Of a stretch of 13,840 nt of DNA, positions 1 to 7,584 are shown piece after piece. Origin of the DNA: WHTB01 sp050699035 (lineage in GTDB: Bacteria; Actinomycetota; Actinomycetes; Propionibacteriales; Nocardioidaceae); the NCBI GenBank assembly GCA_050699035.1, contig JBOHDE010000095.1, forward strand, positions 1 through 13,840, in the 5' to 3' direction. Both the position numbers and the translations under genes were made by a program. How positions within the stretch are numbered: position 1 is the first letter of the stretch; every line of letters starts with the position of its first letter. The notes below the pieces were generated by a model. The model saw nothing but the letters and a program-made list of their open reading frames with translations. It made no database searches and was not told where the DNA came from.

Positions 1-1316
1 GCGACGAGGTCGGCCGCGAGGTCGCCGTCAGGGGCTACCGCAGGTTCTGGCGCGTACCCGGCTTCGACGGGATGGACCAGGAGCCGGCCGACTGGGCGGG
101 ATGTGTCGACCGCTCGGTCGCTCACCTGCTCGCACCCGCCCGGGACGAGGTCGAGGAGTACGAGCGCGACGACCCACGGTCGGCCTGGACCGCCTTCGAG
201 GACAGCGTCACCGGCATGCGGGGTCGGATTGTGTACCCGGCCCTGCACCACACCACCTTCATCATGGTGTTCCTGGCGTACGCCGAACGTTGGCCCGACC
301 GGACCGCGGCGTCGGCGGCCCGGCGCCAGGCGGTCGAGTACGGCGGCTGGCTGCTCGACCACAGCCTGCCGGCCGACTGGCGGTGCGGCGGCCTGGCTCC
401 GTCGACCGTCGACCACGGCGAGGTCGGCGGCGGGGTCGAGGGCGAGAGCATCACGCTGTTCCGTCAGGCCCGGGCCGCCGAGGCGTACCTCCTGCTCGCG
501 GGCGGCACCGGCGACGCGCGCTTCACCGCGGGTGCCGAGCGGGTCGCGGCGGTCCTGCTCGACCTCCAGCGCGACGACGGCTCGTGGCCGTTCCGGGTCG
601 ACCCGCGGACCGGCGACACCACCGAGGACTACACGTCGGCGTCGATCGGCCCGATCCGCCTGTTCAGGCTGCTCGAGGACACCGGCGTCGGCAGTGCCGC
701 CGACCGCGCCGCCTGGCGGGAGGCACGGGTACGAGCGGAGCACTGGCTGCTGGCCGGGCCGATCTCGGACGGCCGGTGGGAGGGGATGTACGAGGACATC
801 CCCGGTCTGCCGGCCTGGTCGAACCTGCAGAACTGGGACACCAACGAGACCATCCGCTACCTCTGCTCCGACGGCTGCGACCTGCCGGACCGGATCGACC
901 ACGCCCGTCGCCTGAACGCCTACATCGAGGACCAGTTCGTCGTGTGGGCCGCCGAGGACTCGCCGGTCGGCGTGCGCTGCCTGACGCCGAGCGTGCTCGA
1001 GCAGTACCGCTGCTTCTGGCCGATGGAGGTGCACACCGGCCACTGGCTGATGTCCCTGCTCGCCCTGCACCACGCGACCGGCGAGAAGCACTACCTCAGC
1101 AAGGGAGTCGCGGCCGCGAACGCCATCGCCGCCGGTCAGGTCGAGAACGGCGCGCTGTCGACCTGGGGGTTCGACCGCAGGTTCGGCACGACGCCGATGC
1201 CGGTGAACTGGCCCGGTTGCAACGCGTTCGCCGCGCACGCTCTGCTCCGCTGGCAGGAGTATTACGACGCCGTCGCAAGCGGCCGGGACTATCGGCTCGG
1301 CTCATTGGGGCTCTGA
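1..1316 (+). CDS. alpha/alpha-toroid (six-hairpin glycosidase-like) protein, 5' truncated
   Basis: The reading frame is open from the left edge (first full codon at position 3), so the gene begins upstream. The first ATG, at 72, has no ribosome binding site, and the codons before it read as ordinary protein (YRRFWRVPGF), so it is probably internal. About 437 residues are visible. Counting from that ATG, the sequence is mostly helical, with aromatic-rich turns recurring every 50-60 residues: RDDGSWPFRV (168-176), NWDTNET (254-260), QYRCFWPMEVHTGHW (311-325) and ENGALSTWGFD (359-368). This pattern is typical of alpha/alpha barrels such as six-hairpin glycosidases, uronyl hydrolases, epimerases and polysaccharide lyases. 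No signal peptide or membrane segment is seen in the visible part. The stop codon lies 14 bp from the stop of the convergent GH36-like gene. A role in processing an imported glycan is inferred from the neighbours. The exact family and catalytic residues are not assigned, and a terpene-cyclase-like toroid is an alternative. Confidence 0.85.
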   Translation, partial: DEVGREVAVRGYRRFWRVPGFDGMDQEPADWAGCVDRSVAHLLAPARDEVEEYERDDPRSAWTAFEDSVTGMRGRIVYPALHHTTFIMVFLAYAERWPDRTAASAARRQAVEYGGWLLDHSLPADWRCGGLAPSTVDHGEVGGGVEGESITLFRQARAAEAYLLLAGGTGDARFTAGAERVAAVLLDLQRDDGSWPFRVDPRTGDTTEDYTSASIGPIRLFRLLEDTGVGSAADRAAWREARVRAEHWLLAGPISDGRWEGMYEDIPGLPAWSNLQNWDTNETIRYLCSDGCDLPDRIDHARRLNAYIEDQFVVWAAEDSPVGVRCLTPSVLEQYRCFWPMEVHTGHWLMSLLALHHATGEKHYLSKGVAAANAIAAGQVENGALSTWGFDRRFGTTPMPVNWPGCNAFAAHALLRWQEYYDAVASGRDYRLGSLGL

Positions 1317-1330
1317 GCCGAACCGGTCGG

Positions 1331-3565
1331 TCAGGACGGGTCGACCACGACCTCCAGCCAGCTCACCGGGGTCCCTTCGGCCGACTCACGGACCGGCAGC
1401 CGGATCGAACCGTCGGCACCGTCCACGGTGTAGTCGTATGACGAGCCGTCGAGCCGGTGCTCGGTCACCTGAGCGGTGCCGGACCGCCCGGTCAGCCAGA
1501 CCTCGCCGTCCGCGTACGCCACCACGCCGAGCTGCGTCGCCCGGTCGATGCCCCCGGGCTGGAGCGAGCCGACGGCGACGGTGACGGTCGACCGCACGAG
1601 TCCCTCGACCTCGTCGACGCCCGGCGCGCCGGCGAACCCGCCCGGTCGCAGCACGACGAGCACCGGCTCACCGTCCTCGGTGCGGACCCACGACGACGAC
1701 CGGGCCGCACTGGCCGGTCCGAGGCCGCCGGCTCCGACCGCCTGCACACCGAAGGCGAGCCGTGGCCGGGTGAGCTGCGACAGCCCGGTGTGCTTGGCGA
1801 CGAGGCGGGGAGTGCACGCGCTGTCGGAGAGGTCACCCGAGAAGCTCCCCAGCGCGCCGAGCGTGCCGTGCACGACGGAGTCGAGCCAGATGTCGGCCAT
1901 GTCGACCCAGTCGTAGCCGCCGGAGCCGTAGCTCGCGACACCGAGCTCGCCGAGCAGGCCGGAGAAGAACAGCCGGCGGTTGGCCTCCAGGTGGAACTCG
2001 CCGGCGTTCATCCAGAGATCGTCGAGGCTGTGCAGGTCGTAGTACGGAGCCAGCAACGGCGACAGCGAGTAGTACATCACCACGATGTCCGGCTTGGCCG
2101 CGCGCAACGCCCCGGCCACAACGTCCATGGCGAGCGCGAACAGCCGCTCACCCGCGTAGGCCGGATCGTGCGGCGCGCAGCGGGAGAGGTCGGGGATCTC
2201 GTACCCGAAGTCGAACTTCACCAGGTCCGGGTCATAGCGACGGACGAACGCCGCGATGCGGTCACGGAGGACGGTCTGGACCTCTGGCCACGACACGTCG
2301 AACAGGAAGTAGGGCTGGCCGTTCGGCCCGAGCACAACCGGTTCGCCGTCCGGGCCACACATCATGTGCTGCGCCGAGAGACCGTGTGACGTCGGGTCCT
2401 CGCAGCGGAGGAAGGCGGCCCACAGCCCCACCAGCTGCCCGCCCGCGCGAATGTCCTGCAACGCCGCCTCGAATGCCGGGAACCGCTCGGCGTCGTGCTC
2501 GAGGACTCCGTACTCGCCCTCCCACTTGTCATCGATGACGAGCATGCCGGTGTCCAGGCCCGAGTCGTCCAGCTGCTTGCGGATGGTGGCGAGGCTGGCC
2601 TCGTCGAACTCGCGCGAGGCGGTGCCGGCGGCGATCTGCGCTCCCCAGGTGTTGAACTGCGACACCGTGGCGGCGCGTGCCCTGGCGGCGCTGGCGACCG
2701 TCGGTGTCACCCGCCCGGTCGTGACGAGCACCTGCTGGTAGGCCAGCACCGCGGCGCGGTAGGTGGGACCGAGGGTCCAGACCATCAACGCACCGAGCTG
2801 CTGTGGCTCGTCCGGGGAGTCGCGACGCCACAGGTCGTCGCGGACCTGCACCACCGGCGCGAAGTGTCCGGCCCGGTTGCGCAGCAGCAGGTCGCCCGCC
2901 GGGAGCTCGGCCAGCCCGAGGCAGAAGGCATCGGAGAGGTTCCGGGTGTGGGCGCCGGGCTCCACCGTGTGCCTGGTGGTGTTGACGCCGGCGACGTAGT
3001 GCACGGGCAGGCCCCACTGCTGGCGCATCGCCGTCGTGCCGGGGCCGCCGCGCCCGAGCCAGGTCTCGGTGTCGAAGTTGGCGAGGGCGGGGATCAACGG
3101 GCTGACGACACCGGCGCCGCACACGCCGGGGTGGACGACGTACCGGCAGCTCAGGCCGGGGTCCGGGCTCCCCTCATTCTCGCCAGGGACGGTGAAGTAG
3201 TGCAGCGCGACGACCCGCCCGGCGTCGCCCGGCGTGTACATGACCGGCTCCAGCCAGCAGCACTCGTCATCGAACCTCCAGCTCACCACGAGTGAGCCGT
3301 TGCCGTTGACCTGGTGGTAGGTCACCCGCAGTGCGTCATCGTCGACCACCGCAGCCTGCACGGTGCCGAGCTGGTAAGAGGCCGGACCACTCCCGTCTCG
3401 GATCGTGACGGCCGGCTGCATCGGCCCGGAGACCACCAACCGCCCGGAGGAGTCGACCAGCTCGAACGTGTCGGTCGCGCGCGACCAGTGAAACCGATAG
3501 CTCGAGGTCTGGGCGGTTACCTCGCCGCTGCCGTCGACGCTGACCTTCGTCTGCTCCTGTGACAT
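1331..3565 (-). CDS. GH36-like glycoside hydrolase (alpha-galactosidase-like), cytosolic
   Basis: A 744-residue protein without a signal peptide, so probably cytosolic. It has a beta-rich N-terminal part (about 20-285), a TIM-barrel-like centre (about 300-580) and a beta-rich C-terminus (about 600-744). This is the order seen in GH36 and related clan GH-D enzymes, which are retaining alpha-glycosidases. In the barrel, VIDDKW (343-348) followed by a conserved RFPAF (361-365) matches the strand motif VIDDGW...RFP of GH36. LVKFDFGYE (448-456) matches the nucleophile strand, which makes D452 the likely nucleophile. The usual C-x-SGGGR acid/base motif is not evident; SLDDLWMNAGE (513-523) is a candidate replacement. 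The ATG is preceded by a weak ribosome binding site. The gene is divergent from the secreted sialidase-like gene across an operator-bearing region. Family membership is fairly sure, but the sugar is unknown. GH31 or another GH-D relative remains possible. Confidence 0.88.
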   Translation of the reverse strand: MSQEQTKVSVDGSGEVTAQTSSYRFHWSRATDTFELVDSSGRLVVSGPMQPAVTIRDGSGPASYQLGTVQAAVVDDDALRVTYHQVNGNGSLVVSWRFDDECCWLEPVMYTPGDAGRVVALHYFTVPGENEGSPDPGLSCRYVVHPGVCGAGVVSPLIPALANFDTETWLGRGGPGTTAMRQQWGLPVHYVAGVNTTRHTVEPGAHTRNLSDAFCLGLAELPAGDLLLRNRAGHFAPVVQVRDDLWRRDSPDEPQQLGALMVWTLGPTYRAAVLAYQQVLVTTGRVTPTVASAARARAATVSQFNTWGAQIAAGTASREFDEASLATIRKQLDDSGLDTGMLVIDDKWEGEYGVLEHDAERFPAFEAALQDIRAGGQLVGLWAAFLRCEDPTSHGLSAQHMMCGPDGEPVVLGPNGQPYFLFDVSWPEVQTVLRDRIAAFVRRYDPDLVKFDFGYEIPDLSRCAPHDPAYAGERLFALAMDVVAGALRAAKPDIVVMYYSLSPLLAPYYDLHSLDDLWMNAGEFHLEANRRLFFSGLLGELGVASYGSGGYDWVDMADIWLDSVVHGTLGALGSFSGDLSDSACTPRLVAKHTGLSQLTRPRLAFGVQAVGAGGLGPASAARSSSWVRTEDGEPVLVVLRPGGFAGAPGVDEVEGLVRSTVTVAVGSLQPGGIDRATQLGVVAYADGEVWLTGRSGTAQVTEHRLDGSSYDYTVDGADGSIRLPVRESAEGTPVSWLEVVVDPS

Positions 3566-3572
3566 GGGTGCC

Positions 3573-3601
3573 AGCGCAGCCGAAATTTCATTTCATGTCA
3601 A
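3573..3601 (-). promoter_or_regulatory. Candidate promoter and degenerate operator for the GH36-like gene
   Basis: On the minus strand TTGACA (complement of 3596-3601) is a perfect -35 box. The next 17 bases read TGAAATGAAATTTCGGC, a weaker version of the TGAAA-N5-TTCC motif found elsewhere in the window. The hexamer at the -10 position (TGCGCT, complement of 3573-3578) is a poor match, and its distance to the start codon would leave a near-leaderless transcript. The -35 box is clear; the rest is tentative. Confidence 0.4.
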
Positions 3602-3645
3602 GGGGGACGACGCTCCTCGAGCACCCGGCGAGGCTTGACATGAAA
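3591..3645. repeat. 12-bp inverted repeat carrying TTGACA in both arms
   Basis: The left arm TTTCATGTCAAG (3591-3602) is the exact reverse complement of the right arm CTTGACATGAAA (3634-3645), with a 31-bp spacer. Each arm reads TTGACATGAAA toward one of the two divergent genes. The repeat therefore places a -35-like hexamer and a TGAAA half-site facing the GH36-like gene on one side and the sialidase-like gene on the other. Confidence 0.8.
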
Positions 3646-3663
3646 CGCTATTCCGTGTTTTCT
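3635..3663 (+). promoter_or_regulatory. Candidate promoter for the secreted sialidase-like gene
   Basis: TTGACA (3635-3640) is a perfect -35 box. A 17-bp spacer follows, occupied exactly by the operator-like motif, and then a weak -10 candidate TTTTCT (3658-3663). Transcription would start near 3670, about 45 bases before the start codon. The -10 match is poor, so the call rests on the -35 box, the spacing and the position in a divergent intergenic region. Confidence 0.4.
3641..3657 (+). promoter_or_regulatory. IclR-type operator-like motif, site 1
   Basis: TGAAACGCTATTCCGTG fits the shared form TGAAA-N5-TTCC-RWG, apart from a weaker last half-site, and lies directly after a TTGACA hexamer. 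The same form occurs at 7592 and 7678 in the second divergent region. IclR-family proteins bind short palindromes such as TGGAAATNATTTCCA (E. coli IclR). Assignment to the IclR-family gene at the right edge is inference. Confidence 0.55.
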
Positions 3664-3717
3664 GAGACTCGGGTATCGCAGGTCCGTGGCCGCATGCGGT
3701 CCGAGGGGGTCGTGATG

Positions 3718-6045
3718 ATGAACCGGTCTCGCACACTCGTCGCCCTGGTGGCGGCAATGTCTGCCCTGACGGTGACCTTCCAGCTGTCACCTGAAGCCGT
3801 GGCCATCACCCGGACGGAGATCGCCGGGCTCTCGCCGACGGCACCCGCGCTCGTCCTCGGCCCGGACGCGACGGTGCTGGACGGGAACGCCTCGCCGACC
3901 TGGTACGCCATGGCCGAGGCCTACGACTCCGGGACCGCGACCGCTCCGACCCGTCCGGTGTTCGGCGGGTACGTGACGCACACCGACGGGGACGGGTACT
4001 CGACTCCCAGCCAGCTGGTGTCGGCGAACCGCGGGCTCACCTTCAGCCAGACCAGCCAAGAGGGGTACGAGGCCAGCACCCGACTCGACGACGGACGGGT
4101 CATCCAGGGCGAGTTCCTCGGCCAGACGTCGGTCACGCTGCAGCAGCGCACGATCAAGATGCGCTACTCCGACAATGACGGCGCGACGTTCCCGACCGAG
4201 GTCACCGCCAGCCTCAACATCGCTCCCCAGACCTTCAGCCATCACACCGCGAACTTCTTCCCGACCTCGATGGTCCAGGTGCCCGGTGGCCTGCTGCTGA
4301 TGGCCGGGTACGGGATCCTCGACATCGGCAGCGGCACCGGAGTCGGCTCCGCCCTGCTCATGCAGAGCAGCGACGGCGGTGCGTCGTGGACGCTGCGCAG
4401 CACCGTCGCACAGGGCTCGACTGCGCTCGGCTTCAGCGAGACGGCGATCGCGCTCACATCCAACGGCCAGCTGCTGGCGGTATCCCGGTCGTCGTCGTAC
4501 GACAACCTGTGGGAGCGCCGCTCGACCACGCTCGGCTCGACCTGGACAACGGCCCCCCAGGGCATCCCAGAGTTTGCGAAGGACTCGAGCGGCAACCGAC
4601 CGTTCGGACGGATCAACCCCCGGCTGGCGCTGCTGCCGAACGGGATCCTCGCGCTGGTGGCCGGCCGCCCGGACAACCACATCGCGCTGTCCTACGACGG
4701 CACGGGCAACACCTGGGACGTGAAGAAGAACTTCTACCACAACCACGACACCGCCAACCCGCAGGACATGAACGAGGGCTCGAGCGCGAATGCGGACTTC
4801 GCCTGGACCGAGGCGAACCGGGCGGTCCTGCTCGCCGACACCTGCCACGCCGTCCGCTTCCAAGGTGTGAACTACAACAAGTGCACCTGGCACGCCAACA
4901 CGATGTCGGACGGTATTTACGACTACCAGATCAAGCGGGTGATGGCCGACGTCCTGACCGCCGACACCGGCAAGATCGACCTGGCGGGCAAGGTGTCGGC
5001 AGGCACGGTCAGCCTCGGCGGCAACCTGGGCACCACGGTGCCGGGCCACCCCCGGACGGGCAACAGGGGCGCGGTCGACGGCAGCAACGAGGCCTGGTCG
5101 AGCGCGGTGAGGTCCGGTGGCGGCGGCACGTTCGACATCACGCTCGACCGGACGTACGCCCTCTCCAAGGTAGGCCTCAGCCTGGCAATCGGCGGCGCCG
5201 AGTCGGCCACCGTGCAGACCAGGGTGAACCCGACCGACCCGTGGTCGACCTGGTACACGACCACCCAGACCACCTATGCACTGAGGTACTCGACCGGCCT
5301 GGCACCCCGCAGCGCCCGCTACGTCCGGGTCCTGACGGGGACGTCCTCGGTCTGCCCGACCGGGGTCGCGGCGCCGTGCAGCCTGCTCAACGAGATCGAG
5401 CTGTACGCGAACGACGTCGACTCGTTCGAGAACGACCCGGTGAACGGCATCCCGCGCGGCTACTCGGTCAACTACACCGTCGGCAACGACGGCGTCGGCC
5501 ACCAGGGAGTCTGGGCGAGCCAGGCGACGTCGGGCAGCGGCAGTGGCCGAGTGGCCAGGATCGTCGACGACAGCGGCGACCATCTGCCCGCCCTGCGCCG
5601 TACCGAGGCGGCCACCTCGGTCAAGACCGTCGAGTTCCGGTTCCATCCGGACCAGTGGCGACCGGTCGGGCAAGGGGCGGCGTCCGCGTTCCTGTTCGGC
5701 GTGCTGGCGACCCCGGTCGGCGGCGCCCGGCAGGTGGCGTACCACCTGGCGATCTGGCACGACGGCACGGTGCGGTTCCATAATGGGTCGGAGTGGCGCA
5801 CCCTCGGCACCGGCCCGGCGCTCAACCCGTCGACGTCCTGCACTGGCGGCTGCATCTGGAACACGGTCCGGGTCCGGGCAACGACGACGCAGGCGGTGGT
5901 CTCGGTCAACGGAACCGCGATCGGCACCGCGACCCGGTTCGACCGCGGGTCCAGCTCGCTGGTCGGCCACCAGTTCTCGGCCAGCAGCACCGCCGACGCG
6001 GCCGAGTCGTTCGTCGTCGACGACATCTACACCAGCACCAGCTGA
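3718..6045 (+). CDS. Secreted sialidase-fold (Asp-box) protein with discoidin-like and jelly-roll-like C-terminal domains
   Basis: A 775-residue exported protein. The start is set by AGGGGG (3704-3709), 8 bases upstream of ATG 3718; the adjacent ATG at 3715 is equally possible. The signal peptide has RSR, then a hydrophobic core (LVALVAAMSALTVTF), with cleavage likely after EAVA at about residue 29. Residues 40-410 carry at least two good Asp-boxes, SDNDGATF (151-158) and SSDGGASW (217-224), and two degenerate ones near 269 and 325. This repeat marks the six-bladed propeller of sialidases and relatives. Residues about 433-565 resemble an F5/8 type C (discoidin) carbohydrate-binding domain, ending in the characteristic LLNEIELYAN. 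Residues about 566-775 look like a concanavalin/LamG-type jelly roll. I could not assign the sialidase arginine triad or the Tyr/Glu pair, so it could be another propeller glycosidase or a binding protein. It is divergent from the GH36-like gene and probably supplies substrate to the importer. Confidence 0.9.
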   Translation: MNRSRTLVALVAAMSALTVTFQLSPEAVAITRTEIAGLSPTAPALVLGPDATVLDGNASPTWYAMAEAYDSGTATAPTRPVFGGYVTHTDGDGYSTPSQLVSANRGLTFSQTSQEGYEASTRLDDGRVIQGEFLGQTSVTLQQRTIKMRYSDNDGATFPTEVTASLNIAPQTFSHHTANFFPTSMVQVPGGLLLMAGYGILDIGSGTGVGSALLMQSSDGGASWTLRSTVAQGSTALGFSETAIALTSNGQLLAVSRSSSYDNLWERRSTTLGSTWTTAPQGIPEFAKDSSGNRPFGRINPRLALLPNGILALVAGRPDNHIALSYDGTGNTWDVKKNFYHNHDTANPQDMNEGSSANADFAWTEANRAVLLADTCHAVRFQGVNYNKCTWHANTMSDGIYDYQIKRVMADVLTADTGKIDLAGKVSAGTVSLGGNLGTTVPGHPRTGNRGAVDGSNEAWSSAVRSGGGGTFDITLDRTYALSKVGLSLAIGGAESATVQTRVNPTDPWSTWYTTTQTTYALRYSTGLAPRSARYVRVLTGTSSVCPTGVAAPCSLLNEIELYANDVDSFENDPVNGIPRGYSVNYTVGNDGVGHQGVWASQATSGSGSGRVARIVDDSGDHLPALRRTEAATSVKTVEFRFHPDQWRPVGQGAASAFLFGVLATPVGGARQVAYHLAIWHDGTVRFHNGSEWRTLGTGPALNPSTSCTGGCIWNTVRVRATTTQAVVSVNGTAIGTATRFDRGSSSLVGHQFSASSTADAAESFVVDDIYTSTS

Positions 6046-6067
6046 CCCCGGACCCGCTCGCCTGCCG

Positions 6068-6128
6068 GTTGAGTGTGACGAGTTGGTGCGAAACGCCGGC
6101 GTGTCGCGACCAACTCGTCACACTCAAC
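6068..6128. repeat. Long REP-like palindrome between convergent genes
   Basis: The 19-base arm TTGAGTGTGACGAGTTGGT (6069-6087) is the exact reverse complement of 6109-6127, and G6068/C6128 adds a twentieth pair. Inside, GCGA (6088-6091) pairs with TCGC (6104-6107) across a single bulged G, and the centre ACGCCGGCGT (6093-6102) is itself a perfect palindrome, so almost the whole 61 bp folds back on itself. It fills the gap between two convergent stop codons (6045 and 6145). No T-tract follows on either strand, which argues against an ordinary intrinsic terminator. It resembles a repetitive extragenic palindrome or a small non-autonomous element. It may still act as a bidirectional transcription or mRNA-decay barrier. 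Confidence 0.85.
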
Positions 6129-6144
6129 GGGAGTGGTGAGAGGG

Positions 6145-7488
6145 TCAGCGGGCGATGCCCTCGTCGCGCAGCTCGCGCAGGACGTCGGCGGCCGCCTCCA
6201 GCGTCCGGTCGATGTCCTCGCTGGTGTGCGCACCGGAGACATGGTTGCGCTTCAGCGCCATTGGCAGCATCAGGAACCCGCGTTCGGTCATCCGGCGGTG
6301 GAACCCGACGTACGCCTCGGTGTTGTTGCGCAGCAGGTCGCGGTAGCCGCTGACCGGACCCTCCAGGAAGTACGTCGCGAAGACGCCGCCGAAACCGGCC
6401 ACCGTGGCGGCGATCTCCAGGTCGGCGACGATGTCGCGCAGACCCGCCCGCATACGTTCCCCCAGCGCGTGCGTGCGCTGATAGAAGGCGGGGTTGTCCC
6501 GCAGGTACGTGATGGTCGCGATCGCCGCCGCACACGAGACCGCGTTGCCGTTGAAGGTGCCGGCCAGCAAGACGTCACCGCCCGCGGAGTCCAACCGCTG
6601 CATCAGGTCGCGGCGACCACCCATCCCGGCCACCGGATATCCGTTGCCCATCGCCTTGGCGAGCGTCGTGAGGTCGGGCATGACGCCGCACACCTCCTGG
6701 TAGCCGCCGAGCGCATGACGGAACCCCGTGATCACCTCGTCGAAGATCAGCAGGGCGTCCTGCTCGGAGGTGAGATGACGCAGCCCTTCGACGAACTCCT
6801 GGGTGGGCACCAGCGCACCGACGTTGTGGGGAATCGGCTCCAAGATCACCGCCGCGATCCGGTCGGGATGCGCCTCGAACAACGCCTGCACAGACCCGAG
6901 GTCGTTGAACTCGGCGATCAGCGTGGCATCCAGCGCCGAGTCGAGGATGCCCGCCGACAGCGGGTCTCGACCGAACGCCTTGTCCGCTGGGGAGATGACG
7001 TTCCGCGCCACCCCGTCACTCCAGCCATGGAAGCCGCCCTGAAACTTGACCACCAGGGGCCGACCGGTGACGGCTCGCGCCAGCCTGATCGCCAGCACGA
7101 CAGCCTCACTGCCCGACTGCAGACAGACCATCTGGTCGACGCTGGGTATCGACTCCGTCACCAACGTGGCAAGCTCGACCTCGGCCTCGGTGACGCCGAT
7201 GCCGGCGAGGTCGATGCGCGACACGCTCGCCTGCACCGCCGCCTCGACCTCGGGCGCACGATGTCCGAGCAGGATCGCTCCGAACGCCGCGTGGTAGTCG
7301 ACGTAGGTGTTGTCGTCGCGGTCGGTGATGTACGCCCCGGTCCCGGAGGTGAAGGCATACGGAGCGTCGACCCGCCGGGTCGCCGAGTTGACGCCGCCGG
7401 GGATGACCTCACACGCAATGCGGTCGAGCTCGGCACCACGGTCGTAGGCGAAGCCCGTCACGCCGGGCAGGCTTTCCAGGTTGGTCAC
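6145..7488 (-). CDS. Class III PLP aminotransferase, glutamate-1-semialdehyde 2,1-aminomutase (HemL)-like
   Basis: A 447-residue cytosolic PLP enzyme. It starts at GTG 7486-7488, with AGGAG 8 bases upstream. Family marks in order are IPGGVNS (29-35), SGSEA (125-129, phosphate binding), FHGW (153-156, ring stacking), LIFDEVITGFR (247-257, with D250 expected to contact the pyridine nitrogen), LAKAMGNGYPVA (277-288, with K278 the likely Schiff-base lysine) and GTFNGNAVSCAA (310-321). The order and N-terminal GGVNS match glutamate-1-semialdehyde aminomutase and related class III aminotransferases. The lysine loop AKAMGNGYPVAG differs from the GKIIGGGLPVGA of housekeeping HemL, and no other heme gene is nearby. 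I infer a catabolic paralogue acting on an amino or keto intermediate of the imported compound. Its promoter overlaps operator-like site 2 and is divergent from the importer operon. The substrate is unknown. Confidence 0.93.
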   Translation of the reverse strand: MTNLESLPGVTGFAYDRGAELDRIACEVIPGGVNSATRRVDAPYAFTSGTGAYITDRDDNTYVDYHAAFGAILLGHRAPEVEAAVQASVSRIDLAGIGVTEAEVELATLVTESIPSVDQMVCLQSGSEAVVLAIRLARAVTGRPLVVKFQGGFHGWSDGVARNVISPADKAFGRDPLSAGILDSALDATLIAEFNDLGSVQALFEAHPDRIAAVILEPIPHNVGALVPTQEFVEGLRHLTSEQDALLIFDEVITGFRHALGGYQEVCGVMPDLTTLAKAMGNGYPVAGMGGRRDLMQRLDSAGGDVLLAGTFNGNAVSCAAAIATITYLRDNPAFYQRTHALGERMRAGLRDIVADLEIAATVAGFGGVFATYFLEGPVSGYRDLLRNNTEAYVGFHRRMTERGFLMLPMALKRNHVSGAHTSEDIDRTLEAAADVLRELRDEGIAR

Positions 7489-7584
7489 GAGGCACGCTCC
7501 TGCGATTAGTCATGTCACCCAACGACACCGACACGCGTCGGCCTGGTTGGTCGGTCGGCCGGTGACGCCCGGTGAGACTCGTCC

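Noticed and set aside
1317..1330. Terminator between the toroid and GH36-like genes
   Set aside because: The 14-bp gap has only a weak imperfect palindrome around ACCGGT and no T-tract.
3485..3505. TGAAACC inside the GH36-like gene as a further operator
   Set aside because: It has the TGAAA half but no TTCC half at the right spacing and lies in coding sequence.
3559..3717. N-terminal extension of the sialidase-like frame to ATG 3559
   Set aside because: It would overlap the start of the GH36-like gene and the divergent promoter region, lacks a ribosome binding site and would bury the signal peptide inside the protein.
3787..5970. 727-residue minus-strand frame
   Set aside because: It is antisense to the sialidase-like gene, rich in Arg, Gly, Val and Asp, without a recognisable motif or ribosome binding site.
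6068..6128. Palindrome as a standard intrinsic terminator
   Set aside because: There is no run of T after the stem on either strand, and the 20-bp perfect stem is longer than usual. It is kept as a repeat instead.
6133..7509. 458-residue plus-strand frame opposite the aminotransferase
   Set aside because: The minus-strand gene has all class III aminotransferase motifs. The plus-strand frame is a shadow with skewed composition.
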